Source: Competibacter sp963695105 (GTDB lineage: Bacteria; Pseudomonadota; Gammaproteobacteria; Competibacterales; Competibacteraceae). Taken from it: DNA of 64,000 bases. The notes beneath the pieces are model-generated. The model had not been told where the DNA came from, made no database searches, and was given only the letters and a program-made list of their open reading frames with translations. Position numbers and translations under genes: made by a program. Location of the stretch: NCBI GenBank assembly GCA_963695105.1, contig CAVOGC010000014.1, positions 1 through 64,000 on the forward strand, given 5' to 3'. Positions 6,769 to 16,466 of the stretch are shown piece by piece (positions within the stretch are counted from its first letter, which is position 1; each line of letters opens with the position of its first letter).

Positions 6769-7651
6769 TTATTCCCCCTCCCCCTCCAGGGCAGAGGAAA
6801 GCGAGGAATCGCTCCCCAGCGTCAGCGCCAGATCGTACAGCGCCTTTTTCCGCAGGCCGGTCAACTTGGCTCGCCACCGCCGCCGCCCGGCTGGCGGGCA
6901 GTTCCGCCAGCAGCGCCAGCAGCAAGCGGCGCGTCTCCGCCGTATCCGCCTCGCTCGCGGCCGGCGCGCCCTGCACGATCACGACGAACTCGCCCTTGCG
7001 ACGGTGAGGATCGGCCTCCAGCCAAACCCCCAGCTCGCTCAGGCTGGCGTTGTGAACTTCCTCGAAGCGCTTGGTCAGTTCGCGGGCGACCGCCGCCGGA
7101 CGCTCCCCGCCGAACACCGCCGCCAGGTCGGCCAGGGTCTCCGCGATCCGATGACTGGCTTCCAGAAAAACCAGCGTTCGTTCCTCGCGCGCCAGCGCTT
7201 GCAAACGCTCGCGGCGGGCGGCGGATTTGGGCGGAAGAAAGCCTTCAAAAGTAAAGCGGTCCGTCGGCAGACCGGCCACTGACAGAGCCGCCAAAATGCT
7301 GCTGGGACCCGGCACCGGGATCACCCGCAACCCTTGCCGGCGCAGCTCGCGCACCAGCGGAAAGCCGGGGTCGCTGATCAGCGGAGTACCGGCATCCGAC
7401 ACCAGCGCCAGCGCCTGCCCCTCGCGGAGGCGTGCGACCACTTGCGTCAATCGGGTATGCTCGTTGTGATCGTGTAGCGAAAACAGCGGCGTTTGAATCC
7501 CGAAATGGGCGAGCAAGCGACCGGTATGGCGGGTATCCTCGGCGGCGATGGCCGTTACTTCGCGCAGCACCCGCAGGGCGCGGGCGCTGATATCCTCCAG
7601 ATTGCCGATGGGAGTGGCGATCACGTACAGCGCGCCGGATTCGACGGTCAT
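6769..7651 (-). CDS. rsmI: 16S rRNA (cytidine1402-2'-O)-methyltransferase RsmI, frameshifted near 3' end
   Basis: RsmI methylates the ribose of C1402 in 16S rRNA. The SAM-binding tetrapyrrole-methylase-like core is clear: ALYVIATPIGNLEDISARAL, AAEDTRHTGRLL, ALVSDAGTPLISDPGFPLVR, PGPSSILAALSVAGLP and GFLPPKSAARRERL. Start at MTVESGALY (7651). Around 6868-6874 the frame shifts: the expected tail TGLRKKALYDLALTLGSD reads in another frame and stops at 6769. As written, the main frame instead runs on into rnpB to about 6533. One extra base near GCGAGCCAAG explains this; a sequencing error is plausible because the gene is normally conserved. Divergent from yraN. Confidence 0.88.
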
Positions 7652-7719
7652 GGTTTGAACCTCTACAATGCGCGGGTTTTTGAAACCCTGATTTTTCATT
7701 ACCCTGCCGGAGACCGCCC

Positions 7720-8079
7720 GTGATCAGCCGCGTCGCCCAAGGCACCGCCGCCGAGGATCTGGCCTGCCGCTATCTGGAAGCGCGTGGTCTGACCCTGGTA
7801 ACACGCAATGTCCGCTGCCGGGGCGGCGAACTGGACCTGATCATGCGCGACGGCGAGAACCTGGTCTTCGTGGAAGTGCGCAGCCGCCGCCATACCCGCT
7901 ACGGCACGCCGGCCGAATCGGTCACCCGAACCAAACAGCAACGCCTGCTCCGCGCCGCCGCGCTCTACCTGCAACGCCAACGCCTCGACCTGCCCTGCCG
8001 CTTCGACGTGGTGGCGATTCTCCAGGCCGACGACGAACCGCGGATAGAATGGATTCGGGATGCCTTCCAGTTGACTTGA
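7720..8079 (+). CDS. yraN: YraN family protein (UPF0102), predicted endonuclease-fold
   Basis: This 119-residue protein has the UPF0102 pattern: GTAAEDLACRYLEARGLTL, RCRGGELDLIMRDGENLVFVEVR and RYGTPAESVTRTKQQRLLRAA. The GELDLI...VFVEV arrangement resembles the PD-(D/E)XK nuclease active site; the biological role is unsettled. It is divergent from rsmI with 68 bp between the starts, the usual gammaproteobacterial order. Confidence 0.9.
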   Translation: MISRVAQGTAAEDLACRYLEARGLTLVTRNVRCRGGELDLIMRDGENLVFVEVRSRRHTRYGTPAESVTRTKQQRLLRAAALYLQRQRLDLPCRFDVVAILQADDEPRIEWIRDAFQLT

Positions 8080-8191
8080 ATGCCCGGCAGCCGCCAGGGT
8101 ATCGGCCCCCAAGGCGCACAACCCGGCTGCCCGCTCCCCCACCTTCTGATACCTGACAAGTATTCCATCGAAGTTGCCGAGTACCTGACCG

Positions 8192-11100
8192 ATGACCGTT
8201 GACCGCACCGCCGAACTATCCGCCCTGCTCGCCCGCCGCATCCTGATTCTGGACGGCGCGATGGGCACCATGATCCAGAGCTACCGCCTCCAGGAAGCCG
8301 ATTACCGGGGCGAGCGCTTCCGCGACTGGCCGAGCGATCTCAAGGGCAACAACGATCTGCTGGTGCTGACCCAGCCGGCGATCATCCGCGAGATCCACGC
8401 CGCCTATCTGGATGCCGGGGCCGATATTCTCGAAACCAATACCTTCAATTCCACGACCGTGTCCATGCACGACTACGGTATGGAGAGCCTCGTGCCGGAG
8501 TTGAACCGGGAAGCGGCCCGGCTGGCGCGCGAAGTCGCCGACGAGTTTAGCGCCCGCGATCCCGCCCGACCCCGTTTCGTCGCCGGGGTGCTCGGCCCCA
8601 CCAACCGCACCGCCAGCCTGTCGCCGGATGTCAATAATCCAGGCTTCCGCAACATCACCTTCGAGGAACTGGCCACCGCCTACACCGAGGCCGCCCAGGC
8701 GCTGGTCGAGGGCGGCGCGGACATCCTGCTGGTCGAGACCATCTTCGACACGTTGAACGCCAAGGCGGCATTGTTCGCCATTCAGCAATTCTTCGACGAT
8801 AGCGGCATCCGCCTGCCGGTGATGATCTCCGGCACTATCACCGACGCTTCCGGCCGCACCCTGTCCGGGCAAACCACCGAGGCGTTCTGGAACTCGCTGT
8901 CGCCCATCCGCCCATTGTCCTTCGGCCTGAATTGCGCGCTGGGCGCAACGCAACTGCGGCCCTATGTCGCCGAACTGGCGCGCATCGCCGACACTTACCT
9001 TTCCGCCCATCCCAATGCGGGTTTACCCAATGCCTTTGGCGAGTACGACGAAACGCCGGAGCAGATGGCGGCGGTGATCCGCGAGTTCGCCGAGAGCGGT
9101 TTTCTCAACATCGTCGGCGGCTGTTGCGGCACCACGCCCGCGCACGTTCGCGCCATCGCCGCAGCGGTCCAGGATCTGCCGCCGCGTCCGATTCCCGCCA
9201 TCGAGCCGCGCTGCCGGTTGGCCGGGCTGGAACCGCTCAACATCGGCCCGCCCATCCGCTTCATCAACGTCGGCGAGCGCACCAACGTCACCGGCTCGGC
9301 GGTGTTCAAGCGGCTGATTAAATCCGGCGATTACAACGCCGCGCTGGATGTCGCTCGCCAGCAGGTGGAAAACGGCGCGCAGATCATCGACATCAACATG
9401 GACGAGGGGATGCTCGACTCCAAGGAGGCGATGGTCACCTTCCTCAATCTGATCGCCGCCGAGCCGGACATCAGCCGGGTGCCGGTGATGATCGACTCTT
9501 CCAAATGGGAGATTCTGGAAGCCGGGCTCAAGCGCATCCAGGGCAAGCCGGTGGTGAACTCGATCAGCATGAAGGAAGGCGAGGCCGAGTTCATCCGTCA
9601 GGCGCGGCTGATCCACCGCTATGGCGCGGCGGCGATCGTCATGGCCTTCGACGAACAGGGTCAGGCCGATACCGAGGACCGCAAGTTCGCCATCTGCCAG
9701 CGCGCCTACCGGATTCTGACCGAGCAGGTCGGTTTCCCGCCGCAGGACATCATCTTCGACCCCAACATTTTCGCCGTCGCCACCGGTATCGCCGAACACA
9801 ACAACTATGCGGTGGATTTCATCGAAGCCACCCGGCGGATCAAGGCGGAATTGCCTCACGCGCTGATTTCCGGCGGCGTGTCCAATGTGTCGTTCTCGTT
9901 TCGCGGCAACAATCCGGTGCGCGAGGCCATCCATTCGGTGTTCCTCTACCACGCCATCCAGGCCGGGATGGACATGGGTATCGTCAATGCCGGGCAACTG
10001 GCGATCTATGAAGAGATTCCGGCGGAATTGCGTGAACGGGTCGAGGATGTGATCCGCAACCGGCGCCCGGACGCCACCGAACGGTTATTGGAAATCGCGC
10101 CGCAATACCAGGCTGGCGAGGCTGCAGCCGCTCCGGAGAAGGCGCAGGAATGGCGTTCCTGGCCAGTCGCCAAGCGGCTGGAACATGCACTGATCAAAGG
10201 CATCGACGAGTTCATCGACACCGACACCGAGGAAGCCCGTCAGCAGGCGGAACGGCCGTTGCACGTCATTGAAGGCCCGCTGATGGATGGCATGAACGTG
10301 GTCGGCGATCTGTTCGGGGCCGGCAAGATGTTCCTGCCGCAGGTGGTGAAATCGGCGCGGGTGATGAAAAAATCGGTGGCCTACCTGATTCCGTACATCG
10401 AGGCGGAACAGGCGGACGGCGAGCGCCGCACTAATGGCCGGATCATCATGGCCACGGTCAAGGGTGACGTGCACGACATCGGCAAGAACATTGTCGGCGT
10501 GGTGCTTCAGTGCAACAACTTCGAAGTGGTCGATCTGGGCGTCATGGTCCCGGCGCAGAAGATTCTCGACGCGGCCCGCGAGCATGGAGCGGACATGATC
10601 GGCCTGTCCGGCTTGATCACGCCGTCGCTGGACGAGATGGTCAATGTCGCCAAGGAGATGAAGCGGCAGGGTTTCAGCGTGCCGCTGCTGATCGGCGGCG
10701 CGACCACCTCGGTCATGCATACGGCGGTGAAGATCGACCCGCAATACCCCGGCCCGGTGATCTACGTCAAGGACGCCTCGCGGGCGGTGGGTGTGGCGCA
10801 AAATCTGGTTGGCGTTGCTTCCAAAGCCGACTACGTGGCCAAAACCAAGGCCGACTACGTTCAAAAGCGCGAACAACATGCGAACCGGCGTAACCGGGAA
10901 GCGCTGCTGCCGCTCGTGCAAACCCGCGCCAATCGCCCGGCGTTCGACTGGAGCGCCTACACTCCGCCCAAACCCGCTTTCCTCGGCATCCGCGCGTTCG
11001 ACGACTACCCGCTGGCGGAACTGGCGGAACGGATCGACTGGACGCCGTTCTTCCATGCCTGGGAACTGCGCGGGCGCTACCCGGCCATTTTCGACGATCC

Positions 11101-11893
11101 CGAACAGGGCGAGCAGGCCCGCCACCTGTTCGCCGACGCCCAGACCATGCTGGACAAGATTCTGACGGAAAAATGGCTGACGGCGCGGGCGGTGATCGGC
11201 TTCTTTCCGGCCAACCGGGTCGGCGAGGACGACATCGCGTTGTACCCCGACGAGCGCCGCGAGCAGGCATTCATGACCTTGCACCACCTGCGCCAGCAGG
11301 GTCCGAAGCCGGACGGCAAGCCGCATTATTGCCTGGCCGACTGGATCGCCCCACGCGAAACCGGCGTGGCCGACACCCTGGGCGCGTTTGCCGTCACCGC
11401 CGGCATCGGCATCGACGCGCGGGTCGCCGAATTCGAACGCGCTCACGACGACTACAGCGCCATCCTGCTGAAAGCGCTGGCCGACCGCCTGGCGGAAGCG
11501 CTGGCCGAACGACTGCACGAGCGAGTGCGGCGGGAGTTCTGGGGTTACGCGGCGGCAGAGACGCTGAGCAACGAGGACCTGATTGCCGAACGATACCGGG
11601 GTATTCGCCCTGCTCCCGGCTATCCAGCCTGCCCCGACCACACCGAGAAGGGTTTGCTCTGGCAATTATTGGATGTGGCCCATAACGCCGACATCCATCT
11701 CACGGAGCATTTCGCCATGACCCCGACGGCGGCGGTGAGTGGCTGGTACTTCAGCCATCCCGAGGCGCGCTATTTCGGCGTGGGCCGGCTGGACCGCGAT
11801 CAGGTGGCCGATTACGCCCAGCGCAAGGGCTGGACCGTGGCGGAAGCGGAAAAGTGGCTGGCGCCGAACCTGGGGTATGACGCGGAAGAATAG
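8192..11893 (+). CDS. metH: Cobalamin-dependent methionine synthase
   Basis: MetH transfers the methyl group of 5-methyltetrahydrofolate to homocysteine through cobalamin, in the cytoplasm. At 1233 residues it is close to the E. coli protein. Modules in order: homocysteine-binding barrel (about 10-330, start RILILDGAMGTMIQ, zinc ligands in GGCCGTTPAH), pterin-binding barrel (about 350-610, FINVGERTNVTGS), B12-binding module (about 660-890, with DVHDIGKN supplying the lower-axial His) and the reactivation domain (about 900-1233, RPAPGYPACPDHTEK). A complete, apparently functional gene transcribed alone. No cobalamin riboswitch was recognised in the 112-bp leader. Confidence 0.97.
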   Translation: MTVDRTAELSALLARRILILDGAMGTMIQSYRLQEADYRGERFRDWPSDLKGNNDLLVLTQPAIIREIHAAYLDAGADILETNTFNSTTVSMHDYGMESLVPELNREAARLAREVADEFSARDPARPRFVAGVLGPTNRTASLSPDVNNPGFRNITFEELATAYTEAAQALVEGGADILLVETIFDTLNAKAALFAIQQFFDDSGIRLPVMISGTITDASGRTLSGQTTEAFWNSLSPIRPLSFGLNCALGATQLRPYVAELARIADTYLSAHPNAGLPNAFGEYDETPEQMAAVIREFAESGFLNIVGGCCGTTPAHVRAIAAAVQDLPPRPIPAIEPRCRLAGLEPLNIGPPIRFINVGERTNVTGSAVFKRLIKSGDYNAALDVARQQVENGAQIIDINMDEGMLDSKEAMVTFLNLIAAEPDISRVPVMIDSSKWEILEAGLKRIQGKPVVNSISMKEGEAEFIRQARLIHRYGAAAIVMAFDEQGQADTEDRKFAICQRAYRILTEQVGFPPQDIIFDPNIFAVATGIAEHNNYAVDFIEATRRIKAELPHALISGGVSNVSFSFRGNNPVREAIHSVFLYHAIQAGMDMGIVNAGQLAIYEEIPAELRERVEDVIRNRRPDATERLLEIAPQYQAGEAAAAPEKAQEWRSWPVAKRLEHALIKGIDEFIDTDTEEARQQAERPLHVIEGPLMDGMNVVGDLFGAGKMFLPQVVKSARVMKKSVAYLIPYIEAEQADGERRTNGRIIMATVKGDVHDIGKNIVGVVLQCNNFEVVDLGVMVPAQKILDAAREHGADMIGLSGLITPSLDEMVNVAKEMKRQGFSVPLLIGGATTSVMHTAVKIDPQYPGPVIYVKDASRAVGVAQNLVGVASKADYVAKTKADYVQKREQHANRRNREALLPLVQTRANRPAFDWSAYTPPKPAFLGIRAFDDYPLAELAERIDWTPFFHAWELRGRYPAIFDDPEQGEQARHLFADAQTMLDKILTEKWLTARAVIGFFPANRVGEDDIALYPDERREQAFMTLHHLRQQGPKPDGKPHYCLADWIAPRETGVADTLGAFAVTAGIGIDARVAEFERAHDDYSAILLKALADRLAEALAERLHERVRREFWGYAAAETLSNEDLIAERYRGIRPAPGYPACPDHTEKGLLWQLLDVAHNADIHLTEHFAMTPTAAVSGWYFSHPEARYFGVGRLDRDQVADYAQRKGWTVAEAEKWLAPNLGYDAEE

Positions 11894-11972
11894 ACCCACA
11901 GCCGCATAACGCTTTCGACCCGCAACCTGCCCTGCTGGGGATCGCAAACCTACGATTGTTCCGTATGGAAAA

Positions 11973-12000
11973 TTGAATAAATCCTACTGATGACTATAAC
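11973..12000 (+). promoter_or_regulatory. Possible sigma-70 promoter for cstA
   Basis: TTGAAT (11973-11978) and TATAAC (11995-12000) are separated by 16 bp in an AT-rich gap between metH and cstA. Transcription would start about 50 bp before the cstA ATG. Confidence 0.4.
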
Positions 12001-12056
12001 TATCAGAGAGATTTGTTTGTTTTCGTACCTTCAAAACCATCAGAGGACACACAATC

Positions 12057-13739
12057 ATGAGTGCAGTCTGGCTGGCGGTCATCGGTTTGGTCGCATTTGC
12101 AGGTGGTTATGTATTTTATTCCCAATTTATCGCCAGGAAGATTTATCAGCTTGATCCTGACTACGTGACGCCTTCTCACAGCATGGAGGACGGCGTGGAT
12201 TACGTGCCCACCAATAAATATGTGCTGTGGGGGCACCACTTCACCTCGGTTGCAGGGGCCGCGCCGATCATTGGACCAGCGGTGGCGGTGATTTGGGGCT
12301 GGGCACCCGCTTTTCTGTGGGTCGTCTTGGGCACCATATTCTTCGCCGGGATTCACGACTTTGGCGCGGTCTGGTCCAGCGTCCGCAACAAAGCTCGCTC
12401 GATCGGTTCGTTTAGCGGCGACCTGCTTGGCAAACGCGCGCAAAGCCTGTTCATGATCGTGATTTTCCTGCTGCTGTTGATGGTAAACGCGGTGTTTGCC
12501 GTCGCCATCGCCAAAAGCTTCATCAACACGCCGAGCAGTGTGATCCCCTCATGGAGCGCCATTCTGGTCGCGCTGGTGATCGGCCAGTTGATCTATCGAT
12601 ACAAGGTCGGGTTGCTATGGCCGTCTCTGGGCGGGGTGATCGCGCTCTACTTCTTCCTGTATATCGGACCCTCGTTCCCCATTTCACTGCCCGAGCAGGT
12701 TTTCGGCCTGGTACCCAACGCTCAGTGGATCATTATCATGTTCATCTACGCCGCCATCGCTTCCCTGCTGCCGGTGTGGATGCTGCTGCAACCCCGGGAC
12801 TACATCAACGGACTGCAACTGTTCGTGGGGTTGGGAATTCTTTACGTGTCCCTGTTCATCTTCAACCCGCAGGTGGTGGCGCCTGCATTCAATCCCAACC
12901 CACCCGCCGGTACGCCACCGATCTTTCCATTGCTGTTCGTGACTATTGCCTGCGGCGCCATCTCCGGTTTTCATTCGCTGGTAGGTTCCGGCACCACCGC
13001 CAAACAAATCGATAAGGAGACGGATGAGCGCCTGATGGGCTACGGCGGTTCGATCGGCGAAGGACTGTTGGCGTTAGCGGCCATTGTGGCGGTCACCGCC
13101 GGTTTCGCAACGCTGGGCGACTGGCAGGCGGTCTATACCAAGTTTGGTGCTGGCGGTATTTCGGCCTTTGTCGAGGGTGGCGCGACTATCGTCTCCAACG
13201 GCCTGGGCTTTTCGCATGAGTTCGCCGCCACCTTGCTCGCGGTGATGGCGATTCTGTTCGCCGGTACCACCATGGACACCGGGGTGCGCTTGCAACGTTA
13301 CATCGTTCAGGAATGGGGTCAAATCTATAACATTCCTATTCTGACTAATAACTTTGTAGCCACGTTAATCGCCGTCGGGGCCTGCATCGCTCTGGCTTTT
13401 GGTGCAGGCGGTTCGAGTGGTGCGGGTGGCATGATCATCTGGCCGCTGTTCGGCACCACCAACCAATTACTGGCCGGGCTGTGCCTGTTGGTGGTTAGCC
13501 TGCTTCTGCTCAAGCTGGGTCGCCCGGTGTGGTTCACTTTGTTGCCCATGGCTTTCCTGCTGGTTATGACCATCCTGGCGCTGCTTATCCAACTCTGGAG
13601 TTTTTTCAGCGCCGGCAACTGGCTTTTGATAATCATGGATATTTTTATTCTGATTGCCGCAACCATGGTGGCGTTTGAAGCCATAAGCGCGTTTATGCGC
13701 GAACGACAGCGGTTAGCAACTGCCGATGAGGTGGGATAA
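12057..13739 (+). CDS. cstA: Carbon starvation protein CstA family transporter (peptide/pyruvate)
   Basis: This 560-residue inner-membrane protein has about 15 hydrophobic segments. CstA signatures include ARKIYQLDPDYVTPSHSMED, DGVDYVPTNKYVLWGHHFTS, VAGAAPIIGPAVAV, IFFAGIHDFGAVWSS and SGFHSLVGSGTTAKQ. CstA/BtsT proteins import pyruvate or peptides during carbon limitation. It is shorter than E. coli CstA (about 700 aa) and matches the compact form found next to ArsA-like ATPases. The next gene starts immediately at its stop codon, so the three genes 12057-15017 form an operon. Confidence 0.92.
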   Translation: MSAVWLAVIGLVAFAGGYVFYSQFIARKIYQLDPDYVTPSHSMEDGVDYVPTNKYVLWGHHFTSVAGAAPIIGPAVAVIWGWAPAFLWVVLGTIFFAGIHDFGAVWSSVRNKARSIGSFSGDLLGKRAQSLFMIVIFLLLLMVNAVFAVAIAKSFINTPSSVIPSWSAILVALVIGQLIYRYKVGLLWPSLGGVIALYFFLYIGPSFPISLPEQVFGLVPNAQWIIIMFIYAAIASLLPVWMLLQPRDYINGLQLFVGLGILYVSLFIFNPQVVAPAFNPNPPAGTPPIFPLLFVTIACGAISGFHSLVGSGTTAKQIDKETDERLMGYGGSIGEGLLALAAIVAVTAGFATLGDWQAVYTKFGAGGISAFVEGGATIVSNGLGFSHEFAATLLAVMAILFAGTTMDTGVRLQRYIVQEWGQIYNIPILTNNFVATLIAVGACIALAFGAGGSSGAGGMIIWPLFGTTNQLLAGLCLLVVSLLLLKLGRPVWFTLLPMAFLLVMTILALLIQLWSFFSAGNWLLIIMDIFILIAATMVAFEAISAFMRERQRLATADEVG

Positions 13740-14012
13740 GTGAACCACAAGCGGTTGCGGGAGATCCTGAACCAGTTAGAAGCCCTGGCGAGCGAGTTTT
13801 ACACCGCCCCTTACCGGGGGGCGGTGGCCCGGGCCCGGCGCGATGCGGACGATCTATTCATGCTGTTCGTGTTCTCGGAGATGCTGGGCGTCCCTAACCC
13901 CGCGACCTATTACACTCTGGAGTTGCAACCGCTGTTGTTGGAGCGGTTCCACGAGTGGCACCAGCGCATGGGAATGGAACACTCACCTCTCGACCACTTC
14001 AAGTGCTGTTGA
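13740..14012 (+). CDS. Small cory-CC-star type protein linked to CstA
   Basis: This 90-residue soluble protein starts with GTG directly after the cstA stop and ends with Cys-Cys immediately before its own stop (HFKCC). A family of such small proteins with the terminal Cys pair is recurrently found between a CstA transporter and an ArsA-type ATPase. The sequence is helical and rich in charged residues, with one RRDADDLFMLFVF segment. Function is unknown; the invariant C-terminal cysteines suggest metal or thiol chemistry, or recognition of the tail by the neighbouring ATPase (inference). Confidence 0.75.
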   Translation: MNHKRLREILNQLEALASEFYTAPYRGAVARARRDADDLFMLFVFSEMLGVPNPATYYTLELQPLLLERFHEWHQRMGMEHSPLDHFKCC

Positions 14013-14015
14013 ACG

Positions 14016-15017
14016 ATGCTGCTGGACCTTCTCGAACGGCGAATTCTCTTTGTCGGTGGTAAGGGTGGGGTGGGCAAGACCACCCTGGCGGCGGCTTTGG
14101 CGCTGTTGGCTGCTGAGCGCGGACGTCGGGTGTTGGTGGTATCCACCGACCCGGCGCATTCCCTTGGGGATATTTTTGATCAAGCGCTCAATGACAGTGA
14201 AACAGCATTGGCCGCCAACCTGTGGGGTTTGGAAATTGACCCTGACGTTGCTGCCGACCGTTACATGGACGCGGTCAAGCGCAACATGCGCGACCTGGTT
14301 AGCCCTGCCATGTACGGTGAGATTCAGCGACAAATGAATCTGGCGCGACTAGCGCCGGGGGCGGTGGAGGCCGCTTTGCTGGAACGGGTTTCGACGCTGA
14401 TTAGCGAAGCGCGGGAACGCTACGATCTGGTGATTTTTGACACCGCGCCCACCGGCCATACGCTCCGGCTATTGTCGCTACCCGAAATCATGGCGGCTTG
14501 GACGGATGGGTTGCTCAGGCAGCAAGAGCGCTCCAGCAAACTGGGGGAAGTGCTTGGGAGACTGGGTGGTCAGCATGGTGATAGGAAGGGCGATGACCTG
14601 TCCTATTTCGAGCGGGAAAATCCTCCTGAGCAAGACCGCAACAGTCGTATTCGCGAAATTCTGCTCGAACGCCGACGCAAGTTCCATCAAGCGCGACGCT
14701 TAATGCTGGACGGTGAGCACACCGCATTTATTTTGGTGCTGAACGCTGAGAAACTGCCTATTCTGGAAAGCAAAAAAGCACAGGTGATTTTGCGGGAATT
14801 CAAGGTTTCCGTAGCCGCTTTGGTGGTCAACCGGGTGCTTCCACCCGAAGCGGAAGGGGCGTTTTTGGCAAATCGTCGTCGCCAGGAGGCCGAATATCTG
14901 GCCGAAATCGAACGGGAGTTTGCGTCGCTGCGACGCATGTACCTGCCGCTGCTGCCCCATGACGTGCATGGCATCGAGACGTTGAAGTTGATCGGGCAAC
15001 AACTGATCGGACAGTGA
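14016..15017 (+). CDS. arsA: ArsA/GET3 family ATPase
   Basis: This 333-residue ATPase has the deviant Walker A GGKGGVGKTTLAAALAL near residues 12-28, STDPAHSLGD (switch I), and FDTAPTGHTLRLLSLP (switch II). ArsA/GET3 proteins are dimeric ATPases that either energise arsenite efflux or deliver tail-anchored membrane proteins. The arsenite-binding cysteines of ArsA are not evident, and the partners are CstA and a Cys-Cys-tailed protein, so a targeting or transporter-assembly role is more likely than arsenite export. Starts three bases after the preceding stop. The gene symbol is a family label only. Confidence 0.85.
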   Translation: MLLDLLERRILFVGGKGGVGKTTLAAALALLAAERGRRVLVVSTDPAHSLGDIFDQALNDSETALAANLWGLEIDPDVAADRYMDAVKRNMRDLVSPAMYGEIQRQMNLARLAPGAVEAALLERVSTLISEARERYDLVIFDTAPTGHTLRLLSLPEIMAAWTDGLLRQQERSSKLGEVLGRLGGQHGDRKGDDLSYFERENPPEQDRNSRIREILLERRRKFHQARRLMLDGEHTAFILVLNAEKLPILESKKAQVILREFKVSVAALVVNRVLPPEAEGAFLANRRRQEAEYLAEIEREFASLRRMYLPLLPHDVHGIETLKLIGQQLIGQ

Positions 15018-15062
15018 GCAAAATCACCGGGGAGGCACGCCAGAGCTTAATTCCGAATCTGC

Positions 15063-15710
15063 TCAAAACAAGGCTTCAAGACCGGTCCACTCCGCCGCTG
15101 GATCGGCGCCGATGCGGGCGATTTTGTGTTCCAGATCGGCCCACATCGACTCATCGACCAGTTCGTAGCTGTGGCCCCAGAAGAAAAACACCCCGTCCGT
15201 CGTCCTGGCGCGTTCGTAACGGGTCCAGAACAGGGGATCGACAAACCGGCAACCAACTCCGAACTCGAATGGATCGGCCGGTGGAAACACCGGCTCGCAT
15301 TCGGTCACGGTGCGGGCGTAAACATGACCGGCGGCGCGCACCGCCTCCTTCACCGCCGGATTGAACCCGCCGAAGGGATAGCAAAAACCGCGCACCGGCT
15401 GCCGAAACCACTCTTGCAGAATGCGCCGGCTGTCCCGCACCTCACGCTCCAGATCAGCGGGAGACAAGTCGGGCAGGTTGGGATGACTCAGGGAATGATT
15501 GGCGATCTCGAAGCCGGCATAGACCTCGACCAGTTCGTCGCGGCCGAGTCGCCATACCTCCTTGTCGCCATAACACCAACTCAACGAACGCCCCGCCTGA
15601 TGCAAGCCGGGATTCAGGTTGAAGGTGGCGCTGGCCTGGTGGCGGCGCATCAAATCCGCCAGCCGGATATCATCGACGACGCCGTCATCCCAGCTCTGAA
15701 CGACTTTCAT
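15063..15710 (-). CDS. Polysaccharide deacetylase family protein (NodB homology)
   Basis: This 215-residue protein starts KVVQSWDDGVVDDIRL (catalytic and metal-binding Asp pair of the NodB motif 1). It contains EIANHSLSHPNLPDL (motif 2 with the HxxxH metal ligands) and GFCYPFGGFNPAV (motif 3). Carbohydrate esterase family 4 enzymes remove N- or O-acetyl groups. No signal peptide is visible, so it may act in the cytoplasm on small substrates. Converges with the cstA-arsA operon and lies downstream of the XRE gene on the same strand. Confidence 0.85.
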   Translation of the reverse strand: MKVVQSWDDGVVDDIRLADLMRRHQASATFNLNPGLHQAGRSLSWCYGDKEVWRLGRDELVEVYAGFEIANHSLSHPNLPDLSPADLEREVRDSRRILQEWFRQPVRGFCYPFGGFNPAVKEAVRAAGHVYARTVTECEPVFPPADPFEFGVGCRFVDPLFWTRYERARTTDGVFFFWGHSYELVDESMWADLEHKIARIGADPAAEWTGLEALF

Positions 15711-15779
15711 CCATCACCCGTGCAGGTCGGAAACCTGGAAGCCAAGTGGAGTCCGCTGGCCCGGCCAGCCACCGCACCG

Positions 15780-16184
15780 CTACCAGGCGCCGTTGCGGAC
15801 TTTATGCACCAAGGCGGACAATTCCTGGTCGGACACGTCGCCCAACCCTCGAATCATCTCGGCGAATAGAACCGGCCGCTTGGCGATGACCTCAAGCACA
15901 TCGCTGGCCACCAAGCCCGCCATGGCCAGCAGCAAGTCCGCATCTTCCCCCAGATCCGCCGCCAACCGCCGCACCGTATACTCCGCCGGCGGGTAAACCT
16001 CCCCCCGCTCGATCTTGCTCAGGTAGGTCGGCTCTACCCCGATCCGCTCGGCGGTCTGCCGTACCGAGTACCGGCGGTTCACCTTTCGGCGTTGTTCGCG
16101 AAGCCACCGAAGGTGAGCCCCAAAATCCTTGGCCTTCGCTCCATTCTTCTCATCGTCGATTGACAACTGCTGTTTTGATTCCAT
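15780..16184 (-). CDS. XRE-family helix-turn-helix transcriptional regulator
   Basis: Starting at MESKQQLS (ATG at 16184) gives about 134 residues. The HTH is plain: YSVRQTAERIGVEPTYLSKIERGEVYPPAEYTV. The C-terminal half (LLLAMAGLVASDVLEVIAKRP...DQELSALVHKVR) resembles small regulators of this class with a helical tail. Frame extends to 16241, but the extra residues (MVMMMVIRS) look non-coding. Target unknown; the polysaccharide deacetylase gene lies 69 bp downstream on the same strand. Confidence 0.85.
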   Translation of the reverse strand: MESKQQLSIDDEKNGAKAKDFGAHLRWLREQRRKVNRRYSVRQTAERIGVEPTYLSKIERGEVYPPAEYTVRRLAADLGEDADLLLAMAGLVASDVLEVIAKRPVLFAEMIRGLGDVSDQELSALVHKVRNGAW

Positions 16185-16466
16185 GCCAAGACGGGCGCCC
16201 CTTACAATAGAGAATGATCTGATTACCATCATCATCACCATATCCCTGACAAAACAAAAACTTGAATAAAAAGTTTAGATTTCGCCCAGTTCCGATGCTT
16301 TAATAATCATTCTAACTGTAAACCATATCTTGCATAAAATATCAATAATGAGATGGTTCGCGCCTCAATTATTCCTCCAATAAATTCTTATCCAGCACGA
16401 TGAGAACCCGCTGACTGGCGAAAATCAGCCATCACCGGCCGGCGGGCATCAGCCCGAGACCCGGCG

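Noticed and set aside
6425..7282. Forward open frames overlapping rnpB and rsmI
   Set aside because: Antisense to a clear RNA gene and a clear methyltransferase gene.
8080..8191. Cobalamin or SAM riboswitch upstream of metH
   Set aside because: The 112-bp leader lacks the B12-box and any SAM-aptamer pattern, and is too short for a full cobalamin riboswitch.
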